Below are positions 28,154 through 39,727 of a stretch of 64,000 nt of DNA, one piece after another. The notes beneath the pieces are model-generated. The model searched no databases and was not told where the DNA came from. It saw only the letters and a program-made list of their open reading frames with translations. A program made the translations under genes and the position numbers. The stretch is from Streptomyces sp. MMG1533 (GTDB lineage Bacteria > Actinomycetota > Actinomycetes > Streptomycetales > Streptomycetaceae), in assembly GCF_001279775.1 (NCBI RefSeq), contig NZ_LGDG01000085.1, forward strand, positions 1 through 64,000. The letters run 5' to 3'. How positions within the stretch are numbered: position 1 is the stretch's first letter; every line of letters starts with the position of its first letter.

Positions 28154-28448
28154 AAGGTTGGGGAGAAAAGACAGACCTTGACTTGCGCACGCCAATTGCA
28201 CTATGCGGAGGCCGAGTTCACATTGCGGACACGTGGCGCAATGCCGAACAGGCGCGCGAGTCCGTCCACTTGATGGACGTCATGACTCCGTGCGCCCCCC
28301 ATGCTCCGGCACTGTTGGTCAGGTCACGCTTACTGTTCGTTCCACTCGGGCATGCAGGCGATTAGAGTCGATTGGCGGAACGCCCTGAAATCGGCGGAAA
28401 GCCAGGCCGACACCCCCGTGGACCCCCACTTCCGAGGACACGATTGCC

Positions 28449-28751
28449 ATGCCTCGTCCGTCTGTCACGCCTCGCCCGACGGCCGCACAGCTCGCCTACG
28501 GTTCGTGCACCGTGATCTTCTCGACGCTCGCCATGCTGCTGCTGTCACAGACGAGTTCGGGCGTGGGGATCGCGGTCATCGCCGTCTCGGCGCTCGCGCT
28601 CGGGCTGCTGGTCTCGATGACCGTACCGATGCCGAAGCCCCGCGTGGTCGCGGTACACCGCCCGGCCGCGGAAACGACACAGGCGCCCGTGCCGGCCTCG
28701 GTCGCCTCGGTGGCGTCCGAGCAGCCCGTGCACGAGCGCGCTGCGTCCTGA
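28449..28751 (+). CDS. small membrane protein, unknown function
   Basis: The 100-residue protein has two adjacent hydrophobic helices, at about residues 17-33 (GSCTVIFSTLAMLLLSQ) and 38-58 (VGIAVIAVSALALGLLVSM). A Pro/Ala/Val-rich cytoplasmic or extracytoplasmic tail of about 40 residues follows. GAGGA is 9 bases before the ATG. It is not recognised as a known family. It is divergent from the M6 protease and convergent with the RDD gene. Confidence 0.72.
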   Translation: MPRPSVTPRPTAAQLAYGSCTVIFSTLAMLLLSQTSSGVGIAVIAVSALALGLLVSMTVPMPKPRVVAVHRPAAETTQAPVPASVASVASEQPVHERAAS

Positions 28752-28772
28752 CGTCTGTAGGTCGGTCGGTGG

Positions 28773-29423
28773 TCAGGTGGTCCTGACCACCACCGTCTTC
28801 GCCGCCTTGTCGTGCAGGCCCTGCTTGTAGGGCTTGTCGAAGAAACTCCAGCCGCCCGAGATCGCGGTCCAGATGCAGGCGCAGCAGAAGGCGAACGGGA
28901 TCCACAGCACCGCCGAGCGGATCAGCGTGCTCTGCACGGAGGGCGTGGCACCGTTGTCGAGGTTGGCCACCCGCATGCCCAGCCACTTCTTGCCGAGCGT
29001 CTGCCCCGACTTGGCGATCATGAAGGTGTCGTAGCCGATGTAGAGCAGAGCGGCGACCAGCGACTGACCGAGCGACTTGCCGTACTCGATGTCGTCGCCG
29101 TCCACGTCGTACTCGTTGACGCCGAAGCCCCAGGAGAGCAGCCAGACGACGATGCCCACGATGATCATGTCGATGATCCGGGCGAGCGTGCGCCTGCCGC
29201 TCTCGGCGAGCGGAGGCATGCCGGCCAGCGGGTCGCCGGGATAGCCGCCACCGCCGCCGTACGGGGCGCCGCCACCGCCGCCGTAGGGGTCACCGCCACC
29301 CTGGTAGGGCGGGGGCTGACCGCCGTACGGCGATCCTGAGCCCTCGGCCGGCGGGGGCTGCTTCCTGAACGGGTCGTCTTCCGGTGGCTGCTGACCGGAG
29401 CCGGGAGGCGGTTCGCTGCTCAT
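28773..29423 (-). CDS. RDD family membrane protein
   Basis: The 216-residue protein has a Pro/Gly/Tyr-rich N-terminal half (repeated GGGG-PYGGG) of about 70 residues, then an RDD domain with about three helices: RTLARIIDMIIVGIVVWLLS with the Arg-Asp positions, SGQTLGKKWLGMRVANL and FFDKPYKQGLHDKAAKTVVV. RDD proteins are poorly understood; some act in Na+/H+ exchange or membrane quality control. It is paired with another RDD gene directly upstream on the same strand. Confidence 0.87.
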   Translation of the reverse strand: MSSEPPPGSGQQPPEDDPFRKQPPPAEGSGSPYGGQPPPYQGGGDPYGGGGGAPYGGGGGYPGDPLAGMPPLAESGRRTLARIIDMIIVGIVVWLLSWGFGVNEYDVDGDDIEYGKSLGQSLVAALLYIGYDTFMIAKSGQTLGKKWLGMRVANLDNGATPSVQSTLIRSAVLWIPFAFCCACIWTAISGGWSFFDKPYKQGLHDKAAKTVVVRTT

Positions 29424-29512
29424 GGCCCGAGTCGACCGCGAACCCTCCCGTTCCGCATCCGGCGAGCGGCCGTCCGGGCTACCGAATTGCGTACGCCTTC
29501 CGCCGTACGTCG

Positions 29513-31222
29513 TCAGCCCGCCACGAACGTATGCGCCGCCTTGTCGTGCCAGCACTGGTGCCACGGCTTGTCGAACAGTCCCCACGCGACACCCACGACA
29601 CCGATGCCGAGCAGACCGGGCACGCTGTAGACCAACCAGCGGCGCAGGGCCCCGCCGAAGGACGGCGGCTCGCCGCCCTCGATGTCCCGCACCTCCAGGC
29701 CGAACAGCTTCTTGCCGAGGGTGCGGCCCCACTTGGCGGTGGGCAGCGCCTCGTAGAGGACGCCGAAGAGCAGCAGGACGCCGAGGATGATGCCGAGGTA
29801 GACCGACGTGGTGCCGTCGAGCAGCCAGACCGTGACGGTCTCGCCGGACAGCTTGGCCGCGTCGATCTTCTCGTTGACGTGGTCGATCGCCTTGGTGCCG
29901 AGCGGTACGGCGGCCCCGGCGGTGACGGCTCCGAGGACCAGGGTGTCCACCAGACGGGCCGCCAGCCGCTTGCCGAGGTTCGCGGGGCGGGCCGACGCCT
30001 GGCGCCGGGCGGCCGCCTGGAAGATGTCCTCCACCGGTGGCTTCCAGGGCACGACCGGCTGATCCTCGTCGGACGCGCCCGCGAGCCGGTGCACCTGCTG
30101 CGCCCAGGAGGGCTGGCCGCCACCGGCACCACTCGTCATCGGGGTACCGGCGGAGGCGGCGGGCTGGGGTGCGCCGGTCTGCTGGGGCACGCCCGGGGCG
30201 GCCGGCTGCTGCGGGCCGGACGCCGCCGGGGGCGCCTGCTGGGGGCCGGAGAGGGCGGCGGGAGCGCCTGCGGCTCCCTCGGCTCCGGCCTGCCCCTGGG
30301 CCGCCGCGGCCCGGGCCGCGGCGGCTTTTCCGGCAGCGAAGCCGGGGGCTCCGGAGGGGTCGGGGGACGCGGCGGGGGCGGACTGGGGGCCGTAGTCGGC
30401 CGAGGGCTGAGGACAGAGACCGGCCGCCTCCGCTCCGGCCGCCGTCGCACCCGTGCTCCCCCGCTGCGCCCCGGCCGCCCCGCCCTGCTGCGCCGTGCGC
30501 GGGGACAGCGCGCGGAAGGTCATGGTGCCGTCGTCGTCGCGGGGGCCACCGGGGCCCGGGACGCCGGGGGCCGCCGGGTTGGTACGGCCTGTCGTACCCG
30601 GGCCGGGGCCGTCGGCCGCCGATTGCCCGGACCCCGCCGTGGCCCGGCGGAAGACGAACGTGTTGCCCGAGGCGACGTCGCCCTGGTCCGGCTCGGCGGG
30701 CGGGATCGTCGCCGAGCCGTCCGTGCGGGCGGAGCGGCCGTCCGGCCGGGCCGGGCCGTCTCCGGGCTGCGCGGGGTGCGGCACCCGCGGGTCGGCACCC
30801 TGCTGCGCCCCTTGCGGAGCGGCCTGCGCGCCCTGCGGCGAGCCCCAGGAGACCCGGCGGTCCTGGTCGCCGCCGAAGCCCGACTGGCGGGATCGGTCGG
30901 CGCCCCAGGCGGACGCGGGCTCGGGCCTGCTGCCGTGCTGGGCGTCGGCCGCCGGGGACGGTCCGGGGCCGCCGGGGGCCTCGGCCGGGTCCTCGTCGAA
31001 GAAGTGCGGGCCCGTCTCCTCGACCGGAGCCGGTCCGGGGCCGGATGCGGGCCGGGTGCCCGGCGGTGGGGCGAGCGGTTCGCCGTCCGCAGGGGCCGGG
31101 CGGCTGGTGCCCGGAACCCAGGCGGCACCGTTCCAGTACCGGACATATCCGGGAATGGACGGGTCCGGGTAATACCCGTCGCGGGGCCTGTCGTCACCGG
31201 GGGCCGGGGTTGGGGCGCTCAT
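29513..31222 (-). CDS. DUF2510-RDD domain protein with long Ala/Pro/Gln linker
   Basis: This 569-residue protein joins an N-terminal DUF2510 motif (YYPDPSIPGYVRYWNGAAWV) to a C-terminal RDD domain (GKRLAARLVDTLVLGAVTAG, GRTLGKKLFGLEVRDI, FDKPWHQCWHDKAAHTFVAG). The linker of about 340 residues is rich in Ala, Gly, Gln and Pro and must be disordered. The ATG at 31222 lies about 260 bases from the divergent ssgG gene. Pairing with a second RDD gene suggests a shared membrane function. Biochemistry is unknown. Confidence 0.87.
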   Translation of the reverse strand: MSAPTPAPGDDRPRDGYYPDPSIPGYVRYWNGAAWVPGTSRPAPADGEPLAPPPGTRPASGPGPAPVEETGPHFFDEDPAEAPGGPGPSPAADAQHGSRPEPASAWGADRSRQSGFGGDQDRRVSWGSPQGAQAAPQGAQQGADPRVPHPAQPGDGPARPDGRSARTDGSATIPPAEPDQGDVASGNTFVFRRATAGSGQSAADGPGPGTTGRTNPAAPGVPGPGGPRDDDGTMTFRALSPRTAQQGGAAGAQRGSTGATAAGAEAAGLCPQPSADYGPQSAPAASPDPSGAPGFAAGKAAAARAAAAQGQAGAEGAAGAPAALSGPQQAPPAASGPQQPAAPGVPQQTGAPQPAASAGTPMTSGAGGGQPSWAQQVHRLAGASDEDQPVVPWKPPVEDIFQAAARRQASARPANLGKRLAARLVDTLVLGAVTAGAAVPLGTKAIDHVNEKIDAAKLSGETVTVWLLDGTTSVYLGIILGVLLLFGVLYEALPTAKWGRTLGKKLFGLEVRDIEGGEPPSFGGALRRWLVYSVPGLLGIGVVGVAWGLFDKPWHQCWHDKAAHTFVAG

Positions 31223-31486
31223 GTCCGTCGTCCCGTATCTGCTCGGGGGTCAAATGGGGGCCTCCACATCTATCAGACCGGCGCAACAAGCACCGCCAGT
31301 CCCGCGGTACCCACCCCTTTCCGGGCAACCTCGTGCACGTACTTCTCACGAACCGGACGGCCCGGCACAGCCTCCGCGAAAAAAATTTCTCGAACCCGCG
31401 TAATGATTTCGCCCCCGCTCCCTCTCCACTCGTACGGGCCCACCGCAGGGCCCGCTGCGAGAGTCCGCGAGAGAGGAACGAACGAC

Positions 31487-31969
31487 ATGCACCCCACCGT
31501 GGTGGAGCGGGAACTGGAGCTCAATCTCATCCTGTCGCCCGAGCGCAGCATCCCGGTCCCGGCCCGGCTGAGCTATCACAGCGGCGACCCGTACGCCGTC
31601 CACGTCACCTTCCACATCGGCTCCGACCACCCGGTGAACTGGACGTTCGCCCGCGAACTCCTCGTGGAGGGGATGTTCCGGCCGTGCGGGCACGGGGACG
31701 TACGGGTGTGGCCGACGAAGGTGGCCGGGCGGAGCGTCGTGCTGATGGCGCTCAGCTCCCCCGACGGGGACGCCCTCCTGGAGGCCCCGACGACGCAGGT
31801 GTCGGCCTGGCTGGAGCGGACGCTGCGGGCGGTCCCCCCGGGCTCCGAGGCAGCGCAGCTCGGCATCGACGACGGCCTGGCCGAGCTGCTCGCCCCGACC
31901 CCGGGCTGTCACGACGAACTGTGGCTGCGCGACCCGTGGCCGTCGGACGAGTCCAAGGACGGGGAGTGA
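31487..31969 (+). CDS. ssgG: SsgA-like sporulation/cell division protein SsgG
   Basis: The 160-residue SALP protein starts MHPTVVERELELNLILSPER and carries the family core LSYHSGDPYAVHVTFHIGSD, VNWTFARELLVEGM and VRVWPTKVAGRSVVLMALSS. SALPs occur only in sporulating actinomycetes and steer septum placement and peptidoglycan maintenance. SsgG affects where sporulation septa form. The assignment to SsgG rather than another SALP rests on genomic context remembered from S. coelicolor. GAGAGGAACG precedes the ATG. Confidence 0.85.
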   Translation: MHPTVVERELELNLILSPERSIPVPARLSYHSGDPYAVHVTFHIGSDHPVNWTFARELLVEGMFRPCGHGDVRVWPTKVAGRSVVLMALSSPDGDALLEAPTTQVSAWLERTLRAVPPGSEAAQLGIDDGLAELLAPTPGCHDELWLRDPWPSDESKDGE

Positions 31970-31983
31970 GCGATCGGGACGGG

Positions 31984-33393
31984 TCAGAACAGCTTGCCGG
32001 GGTTCAGGATCCCCAGCGGGTCGAAGGCCGCCTTGATCGCCCGCTGCATCTCCACGCCCACCGGGCCGATCTCGCGGGCCAGCCACTCCTTCTTCAGGAC
32101 GCCCACGCCGTGTTCGCCGGTGATCGTGCCGCCGAGTTCCAGGCCGAGGGCCATGATCTCGTCGAAGGACTCGCGGGCGCGCCGGGACTCGTCGGGGTCC
32201 TGGGCGTCGAAGCAGACGGTCGGGTGGGTGTTGCCGTCGCCGGCGTGGGCGACGACGCCGATGGTGAGCTGGTACTTCTCGGCGATGCGCTCAGTCCCTT
32301 CCAGCATCTCGCCGAGCCGCGAGCGGGGCACGCACACGTCGTCGATCATCGTCGTGCCCTTGACCGCCTCCAGGGCGGTGAGGGACAACCGCCGCGCCTG
32401 GAGGAGGAGTTCGGACTCGGCCACGTCGTCGGCCGGGACGACCTGGGTGGCGCCCGCGGCCTCGCACAGCGCGCCGAGGGCGGCGAGGTCGGCGGCCGGG
32501 TCCGCCGTGTCGAAGGCGGCCAGCAGCAGGGCTTCGGTGCTCTCCGGGAGGCCCATGTTCGCGAGGTCGTTGACGGCCTTGACCGTCGTACGGTCCATCA
32601 GTTCGAGGAGGGACGGCACGTGGCCGCCCGCCATGATCCGGCACACGGCCTCGCAGGCGGCGGCCCCGGACGCGAACTCGGCGGCCAGCACCAGTTGCTC
32701 GGGCGGCTGCGGCCTCAGCGCCAGGATCGCCCGTACGACGATGCCGAGCGAGCCCTCGGAGCCGACGAAGAGGCGGGTGAGGTCGTACCCGGCGACGCCC
32801 TTCGCCGTGCGACGGCCGGTGGACATCAGGCGGCCGTCGGCGAGGACGACGTCGAGTCCGAGGACGTACTCGGCCGTCACCCCGTACTTCACACAGCACA
32901 GCCCGCCGGAGGCGGTGCCGATGTTGCCGCCGATCGTGCACATCTCCCAGCTGGAGGGGTCCGGCGGGTAGTAGAGGCCGTGTTCGCCCACCGCGCGGGA
33001 GAGCGCGGCGTTGACGACGCCCGGTTCGACGACGGCGATGCGGTCGACCGGGTTGATCTCCAGGATCCGGTCCATCTTGATCAGGGACAGCACGATGCAG
33101 CCGTCCGAGGCGTTGGCCGCGCCCGACAGGCCCGTGCGGGCGCCCTGCGGGACGACCGGGACGCACAGCTCCGTGGCGGTGCGCATGACGTGCTGGACCT
33201 GCTCGACCGTGCGCGGCAGCACGACCACCGCCGGGGCGCCGGCCGGGCAGAAGCTGGCCATGTCGTTGGCGTAGGAGGCCGTGACGTCCGGATCGGTGAG
33301 GACCGCCTCGGCGGGCAGACCGGCCAGCAGACGGTCGAGAAGGGTGCCGGTCCCTGCTGTGCCTTCGACGCGCGGCGCTTCGCTACGGCTCAT
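31984..33393 (-). CDS. FAD-linked oxidase (GlcD/D-lactate dehydrogenase type)
   Basis: The 469-residue flavoenzyme has a PCMH-type FAD domain (PRTVEQVQHVMRTATEL, VPQGARTGLSGAANA, MCTIGGNIGTASGGLCCVKY) and the FAD-oxidase C-terminal domain with VVAHAGDGNTHPTV and TGEHGVGVLKKEWL. It probably oxidises glycolate, D-lactate or a related 2-hydroxy acid. The single-subunit layout does not settle which. The ATG at 33393 is preferred over the GTG two codons upstream. It converges with ssgG. Confidence 0.9.
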   Translation of the reverse strand: MSRSEAPRVEGTAGTGTLLDRLLAGLPAEAVLTDPDVTASYANDMASFCPAGAPAVVVLPRTVEQVQHVMRTATELCVPVVPQGARTGLSGAANASDGCIVLSLIKMDRILEINPVDRIAVVEPGVVNAALSRAVGEHGLYYPPDPSSWEMCTIGGNIGTASGGLCCVKYGVTAEYVLGLDVVLADGRLMSTGRRTAKGVAGYDLTRLFVGSEGSLGIVVRAILALRPQPPEQLVLAAEFASGAAACEAVCRIMAGGHVPSLLELMDRTTVKAVNDLANMGLPESTEALLLAAFDTADPAADLAALGALCEAAGATQVVPADDVAESELLLQARRLSLTALEAVKGTTMIDDVCVPRSRLGEMLEGTERIAEKYQLTIGVVAHAGDGNTHPTVCFDAQDPDESRRARESFDEIMALGLELGGTITGEHGVGVLKKEWLAREIGPVGVEMQRAIKAAFDPLGILNPGKLF

Positions 33394-33482
33394 GATCACA
33401 GCTTCGCACCGGGGGCCATCGGTGTGAACCCCGTGTACGGCAGCCGCCGTATGCCGGGGTGTGGTCGTCGTATTGACGCACA

Positions 33483-34970
33483 GTGAGCGCCATGGAGAAG
33501 CAGCAGGAGGCTCCGGAACAGGCCGAGCGGGCTCAGGAGCCGGCCCCGGAGGAAGCCGGGGAACAGGCGGCCGTACGGCGCTCGTGGCTCACCCGGCGTG
33601 TGCTGATCGCCTCCGTCGCCGGGTCTGTCGTGCTCGGCGGGGTGCTGATGCTGTTGCCCTGGGAGCGGACGGCGACGCGGGCTCCCGGGCCGGCCCCGGG
33701 GGCGAAGGCGCTGACGGCGGTCGCGGCGGGGCTGCCGGCCGCGCTGCCCGACCTGGCGGTGCTGATCGACGAGCGCGAGACCCGTCTGCGGGAGCATCCC
33801 AAGGACGCGCAGTCGTGGGCGGTGCTCGGGTCGGCGTATGTGGAGCAGGGGCGGCGGACCGCGGACCCCGAGTACTACCCGAAGGCCGAGAAAGCACTGC
33901 GGACATCGCTCAAGGTCGGGGCGAAGGGCAACGCAGAGGCCCTCGGCGGGCTCGCGGCCCTCGCGAACGCGCGCCGGGACTTCCGGGCCGCGCGGACCTG
34001 GGCGGAGGCCGCCCGGAAGCTGGCACCCAGGCGGTGGACGACGTATCCGACGCTGATCGACGCCTACACCGGCCTCGGCGACTACAAGGCCGCCCACGGC
34101 GCCCTCGAACGGCTCATGGAGCTGCGGTCCGGGCCGGCCGTGATGGCGCGGGCGGCGGCCGTCTACCGCGACCGGGGCCGGCGTGAGGACGCCGCGGCCC
34201 AGCTCGCGGACGCGGCGGCCGGGGCCGAGGCGCCGGCCGAGCAGGCGGCGTACCTGGAGCTGGCCGGGCAGCTGGCCTGGGAGCGCGGCGACCGCGAGGA
34301 CGCGCTGCGGCACTTCCAGGAGGCGGTGCGCATCGACCCCGACCAGCGGGCCGCGCAGGCCGGGCAGGGGCGGGCCCTGGCGGCGCTGGGCCGCACGACG
34401 GAGGCGCTGAACGCGTACCGGGCGGCCCTCGCCAAGCAGCCCTGCCCCCAATACGCCCTGGAGCTGGGTGAGTTGTACGAGTCGCTGGGGCTGGGGCAGG
34501 CCGCGCGGGTGCAGTACGACCTGCTGCGCGCCCGGGTGCGGAGCGCGGCCGTGGGCGGCGCCGACGAGGAGCTGGTGCTGGGGCGGTTCGAGGCGGACCA
34601 CGGGGATCCCCGGGCGGCGGTGGTGCGGTTGCGGGCCGAGTGGGCCCGCCAGCCGGGGATCGCCGTGGCCGACGCGCTGGGCTGGGCACTGCACCGGGCC
34701 GGTCGGCACGAGGAGGGTCTGCGGTTCGCCGTGACGGCGACGGACAGGGCGAAGGGGGGTGCCGTGCGCAGTGCGCCGTACATGTACCACCGGGGCATGA
34801 TCGAGCGGGCGTTGAGGCGCCACGGGCCCGCGCGACGGCACCTGGAGGAGGCGTTGCGGATCAATCCGTACTTCTCGCCGACGCAGGTGCGGTCGGCTCG
34901 GGCGGCGTTGGCGGCGTTGGGTGAGCCGTCGCCGCAGGAGTTGCCGGTGATGGACGCGAAGGCCGAGTGA
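33483..34970 (+). CDS. membrane-anchored TPR repeat protein
   Basis: The 495-residue protein has a charged N-terminal tail of about 35 residues and one transmembrane helix at about 40-59 (RVLIASVAGSVVLGGVLMLL). About ten tetratricopeptide units follow, for example DAQSWAVLGSAYVEQGR, GDREDALRHFQEAVRIDPDQ and RRHLEEALRINPYF. It is likely a scaffold at the membrane surface. The start is GTG 33483 or ATG 33492; neither has a clear ribosome binding site. It faces the TagC-like gene tail to tail with one base between stops. Confidence 0.85.
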   Translation: MSAMEKQQEAPEQAERAQEPAPEEAGEQAAVRRSWLTRRVLIASVAGSVVLGGVLMLLPWERTATRAPGPAPGAKALTAVAAGLPAALPDLAVLIDERETRLREHPKDAQSWAVLGSAYVEQGRRTADPEYYPKAEKALRTSLKVGAKGNAEALGGLAALANARRDFRAARTWAEAARKLAPRRWTTYPTLIDAYTGLGDYKAAHGALERLMELRSGPAVMARAAAVYRDRGRREDAAAQLADAAAGAEAPAEQAAYLELAGQLAWERGDREDALRHFQEAVRIDPDQRAAQAGQGRALAALGRTTEALNAYRAALAKQPCPQYALELGELYESLGLGQAARVQYDLLRARVRSAAVGGADEELVLGRFEADHGDPRAAVVRLRAEWARQPGIAVADALGWALHRAGRHEEGLRFAVTATDRAKGGAVRSAPYMYHRGMIERALRRHGPARRHLEEALRINPYFSPTQVRSARAALAALGEPSPQELPVMDAKAE

Positions 34971-34971
34971 G

Positions 34972-35832
34972 CTACTGCGTCAGGGGCTTGTAGTAGATCG
35001 AGAACCTGCGGTCCCCCGCCGCGCCCGACGCCAGTCCCATGCAGAGCCGCGGTTCGGGGGTCCGGCGGATCGCGACGCCCTCCGGTTCGCGGTATTCGAG
35101 GGAGTGGCCGGCTTCCGTGCGCTGTCGCTGGACCAGCTTGCCGGTGTGGATGTCGACGCAGGAGAGGTACGCGTTGCCGTGTTCGGCGGGCGGGTTGTCG
35201 GTGTCGTCGTAGGCGGTGCCGGCGAGTTGGTAGATGTGGTCGCCGTGCAGGGCGTACCCCTGGAACGGGATCGTCGCGTCGGGGTGGTGGGCGGGCTGCG
35301 CGATGTCGACGAGGGGCTTGGAGTAGTCGCGGGCGACGAAGGCGTCGAGGTCCCAGACGCGGTAACGCGGCTTGCCGCCCACGCGGTGGCGCACGGCGAT
35401 GCGCCGCGAGGCCATGCAGATGGACGGCTGGTTGTTGGTCGAGCCCGTTATCGGCTTGCGGACCTTGACGTCCTCGGTGGTGCGGACGGCCCCGTGGGAG
35501 AAGCGGAAACGGGTGACGCCCCGGCCGTATCCGCCCACGGCGGCGGTCTCGGTCCAGATCCAGACGGTGCCGTCGGCCGCGTTCTGCACCCCCATGCTCA
35601 CGCCGTGCCCGAAGCCCTGGAGGTACATGTGGCCGAGCCGCTTGCCCTGCAGGTCGAGCTTGTTCAGGCACAGGTTGCCGGCCTCGCCCCCGCCGCGCCT
35701 GACCTGGAGGACGTACAGGTGGTGGTTCACCTCGTCGAAGGCGAACGACTGCAGCACCGTCGGCTCCTTGAGCGGGCCCTTCTTCCACAGCCAGCGGAGG
35801 GCCGGTGTGTCCAGGTCTATGCGTTCGTCCAC
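34972..35832 (-). CDS. TagC-like/phage baseplate-type beta-propeller protein
   Basis: The protein of about 286 residues is mostly beta. Repeated blade-like segments include FAFDEVNHHLYVLQVRRGG, NLCLNKLDLQGKRLGHMYL, DGTVWIWTETAAVGGYGRG and GYALHGDHIYQLAG. Such proteins in Streptomyces are usually annotated as teichoic acid biosynthesis protein C-like or P68 RBP/TagC-like beta-propellers; actual function is unknown. The GTG at 35832 is preferred because GGGAGAG precedes it and a hairpin sits upstream at 35846. A longer frame starting at 35928 is possible. No signal peptide is seen. Confidence 0.65.
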   Translation of the reverse strand: MDERIDLDTPALRWLWKKGPLKEPTVLQSFAFDEVNHHLYVLQVRRGGGEAGNLCLNKLDLQGKRLGHMYLQGFGHGVSMGVQNAADGTVWIWTETAAVGGYGRGVTRFRFSHGAVRTTEDVKVRKPITGSTNNQPSICMASRRIAVRHRVGGKPRYRVWDLDAFVARDYSKPLVDIAQPAHHPDATIPFQGYALHGDHIYQLAGTAYDDTDNPPAEHGNAYLSCVDIHTGKLVQRQRTEAGHSLEYREPEGVAIRRTPEPRLCMGLASGAAGDRRFSIYYKPLTQ

Positions 35833-35845
35833 GGTCTCTCCCGCG

Positions 35846-35875
35846 TCCTGTGGGCGCCGCCTCGGCGCCCCAGGA
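35846..35875 (-). terminator. hairpin between hppD and the TagC-like gene
   Basis: TCCTG plus GGGCGCC pairs with GGCGCCC plus CAGGA, with one bulged T, around a GCCTC loop. It lies about 60 bases after the hppD stop and has no T run, so it may act as a weak or factor-assisted terminator. Confidence 0.6.
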
Positions 35876-35935
35876 CTGGAGAGTGCCAACTTCTGCTCAG
35901 TGGTTGCAAGTTCTACGAATTTCCGCACACCGCTT

Positions 35936-38359
<2,424 letters not shown>

Positions 38360-38367
<8 letters not shown>

Positions 38368-39727
38368 GACCGGCCCGGACTCTTCGGCCACAGACCCCTC
38401 AGGCACAGACCCCTCGGCCACAGACTCCTCAGGCACAGACCCCTCGGCCGCAGACTCCTCAGGCACAGACCCCTCGGCCGCAGACTCTTCGGCCACTGGT
38501 GCCACGACCGGCGCCACCATCGAGCTGGAGAACCTCACCAAGCGGTATCCCGGCAATCCGCAGCCGGCCGTCGACAACGTCACCATGGAGATCAAGGCGG
38601 GCGAGATCGTCGTCTTCGTCGGCCCGTCCGGATGCGGTAAGTCCACGACACTCAAGATGATCAACAGGCTGATCGAGCCGACCGGTGGCCGTATCCGCAT
38701 CAACGGCGAGGACGTCACCGACATGGACCCCGTGAAGCTGCGCCGGAAGGTCGGGTACGCGATCCAGGCCTCCGGCCTCTTCCCGCACATGACCGTCGCC
38801 CAGAACATCGCGCTCGTACCGAAGATGATCGGCTGGCCCAAGACGCGGATCAGGGACCGGGTCGAGGAGATGCTCGACCTGGTCGGACTGGACCCGGGCG
38901 AGTTCCGCGACCGCTACCCGCGTCGGCTCTCCGGCGGCCAGCAGCAGCGCGTGGGCGTGGCGCGGGCGCTGGCCGCCGATCCTCCCGTGCTGCTGATGGA
39001 CGAGCCGTTCGGCGCGGTCGACCCGATCACCCGCGATCACCTCCAGGACGAGCTGATCCGGCTCCAGCACGAGCTGCACAAGACGATCGTCTTCGTCACG
39101 CACGACTTCGACGAGGCGATCAAGCTCGGTGACCGGATCGCCGTACTGCGCGATCGCTCGCACATCGCCCAGTTCGACACCCCGGAGGCGATCCTCACCA
39201 ACCCGGCGGACGACTTCGTGTCCGGGTTCGTGGGCGCGGGGGCGGCCCTCAAGCGGCTCAACCTCACCCGCGTACGGGACGTGGAGATCACCGACTACCC
39301 GACGGTGACCATCGACGACCCGCTCCAGGAGATCTTCAACAAGCTCCGCTCCAGCGGCACGAACGAGATCCTGCTGCTCGACAAGCGGGGCCGACCGTAC
39401 AAGTGGCTCAGGCGCGGCGACCTGATGCGTGCCAAGGGCTCGCTGGCCCGCGCCGGAACGCTGGTGAGCGACACGGTGGCCAGGGACGCCACCCTGCGGG
39501 ACGCGCTGGAGGCGGTGCTCACCGACAGCTCGGGGCGGGTCGCGGTCACCGGGCGGCGCGCCGAGTACACGGGCGTGGTCGACGTGGAGTCGCTGATGAA
39601 CTCCGTGCACGACCTGCTGGAGGCGGACCGGCTGGAGGCCATGGAGCACCGGCACGACCTGGAGGAGCTGCGGGCCGCCCAGACGCACGCCGAGCAGGAG
39701 GGCCCCGGAGGGGAGAAGAAGGCGTGA
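38360..39727 (+). CDS. osmoprotectant ABC transporter ATP-binding protein with CBS tail
   Basis: The 455-residue ATPase begins with about 50 residues of in-frame 10-residue repeats of the type SGTDPSAADS. The ATPase domain follows with GPSGCGKST, the LSGGQQQRVGVARALA signature, VLLMDEPFGAVDP and the switch THDFDEAIKLGD. The C-terminal third contains a CBS pair as in OpuA/ProV, where CBS domains sense ionic strength. The repeat extension is unusual for this family. GTG start overlaps the upstream permease, and the stop overlaps the next gene by 4 bases. Confidence 0.93.
38379..38492 (+). repeat. in-frame 30-bp repeats in the ATPase N-terminus
   Basis: CAGACCCCTCAGGCACAGAC-type units repeat with a 30-base period about 3.5 times. 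They encode 10-residue Ser/Thr/Asp/Pro/Ala repeats that are absent from typical OpuA-type ATPases. Confidence 0.85.

Noticed and set aside
30037..33486. 1149-codon plus-strand open frame
   Set aside because: It covers the RDD gene antisense, then ssgG out of frame, then the FAD oxidase antisense. No domain is recognisable.
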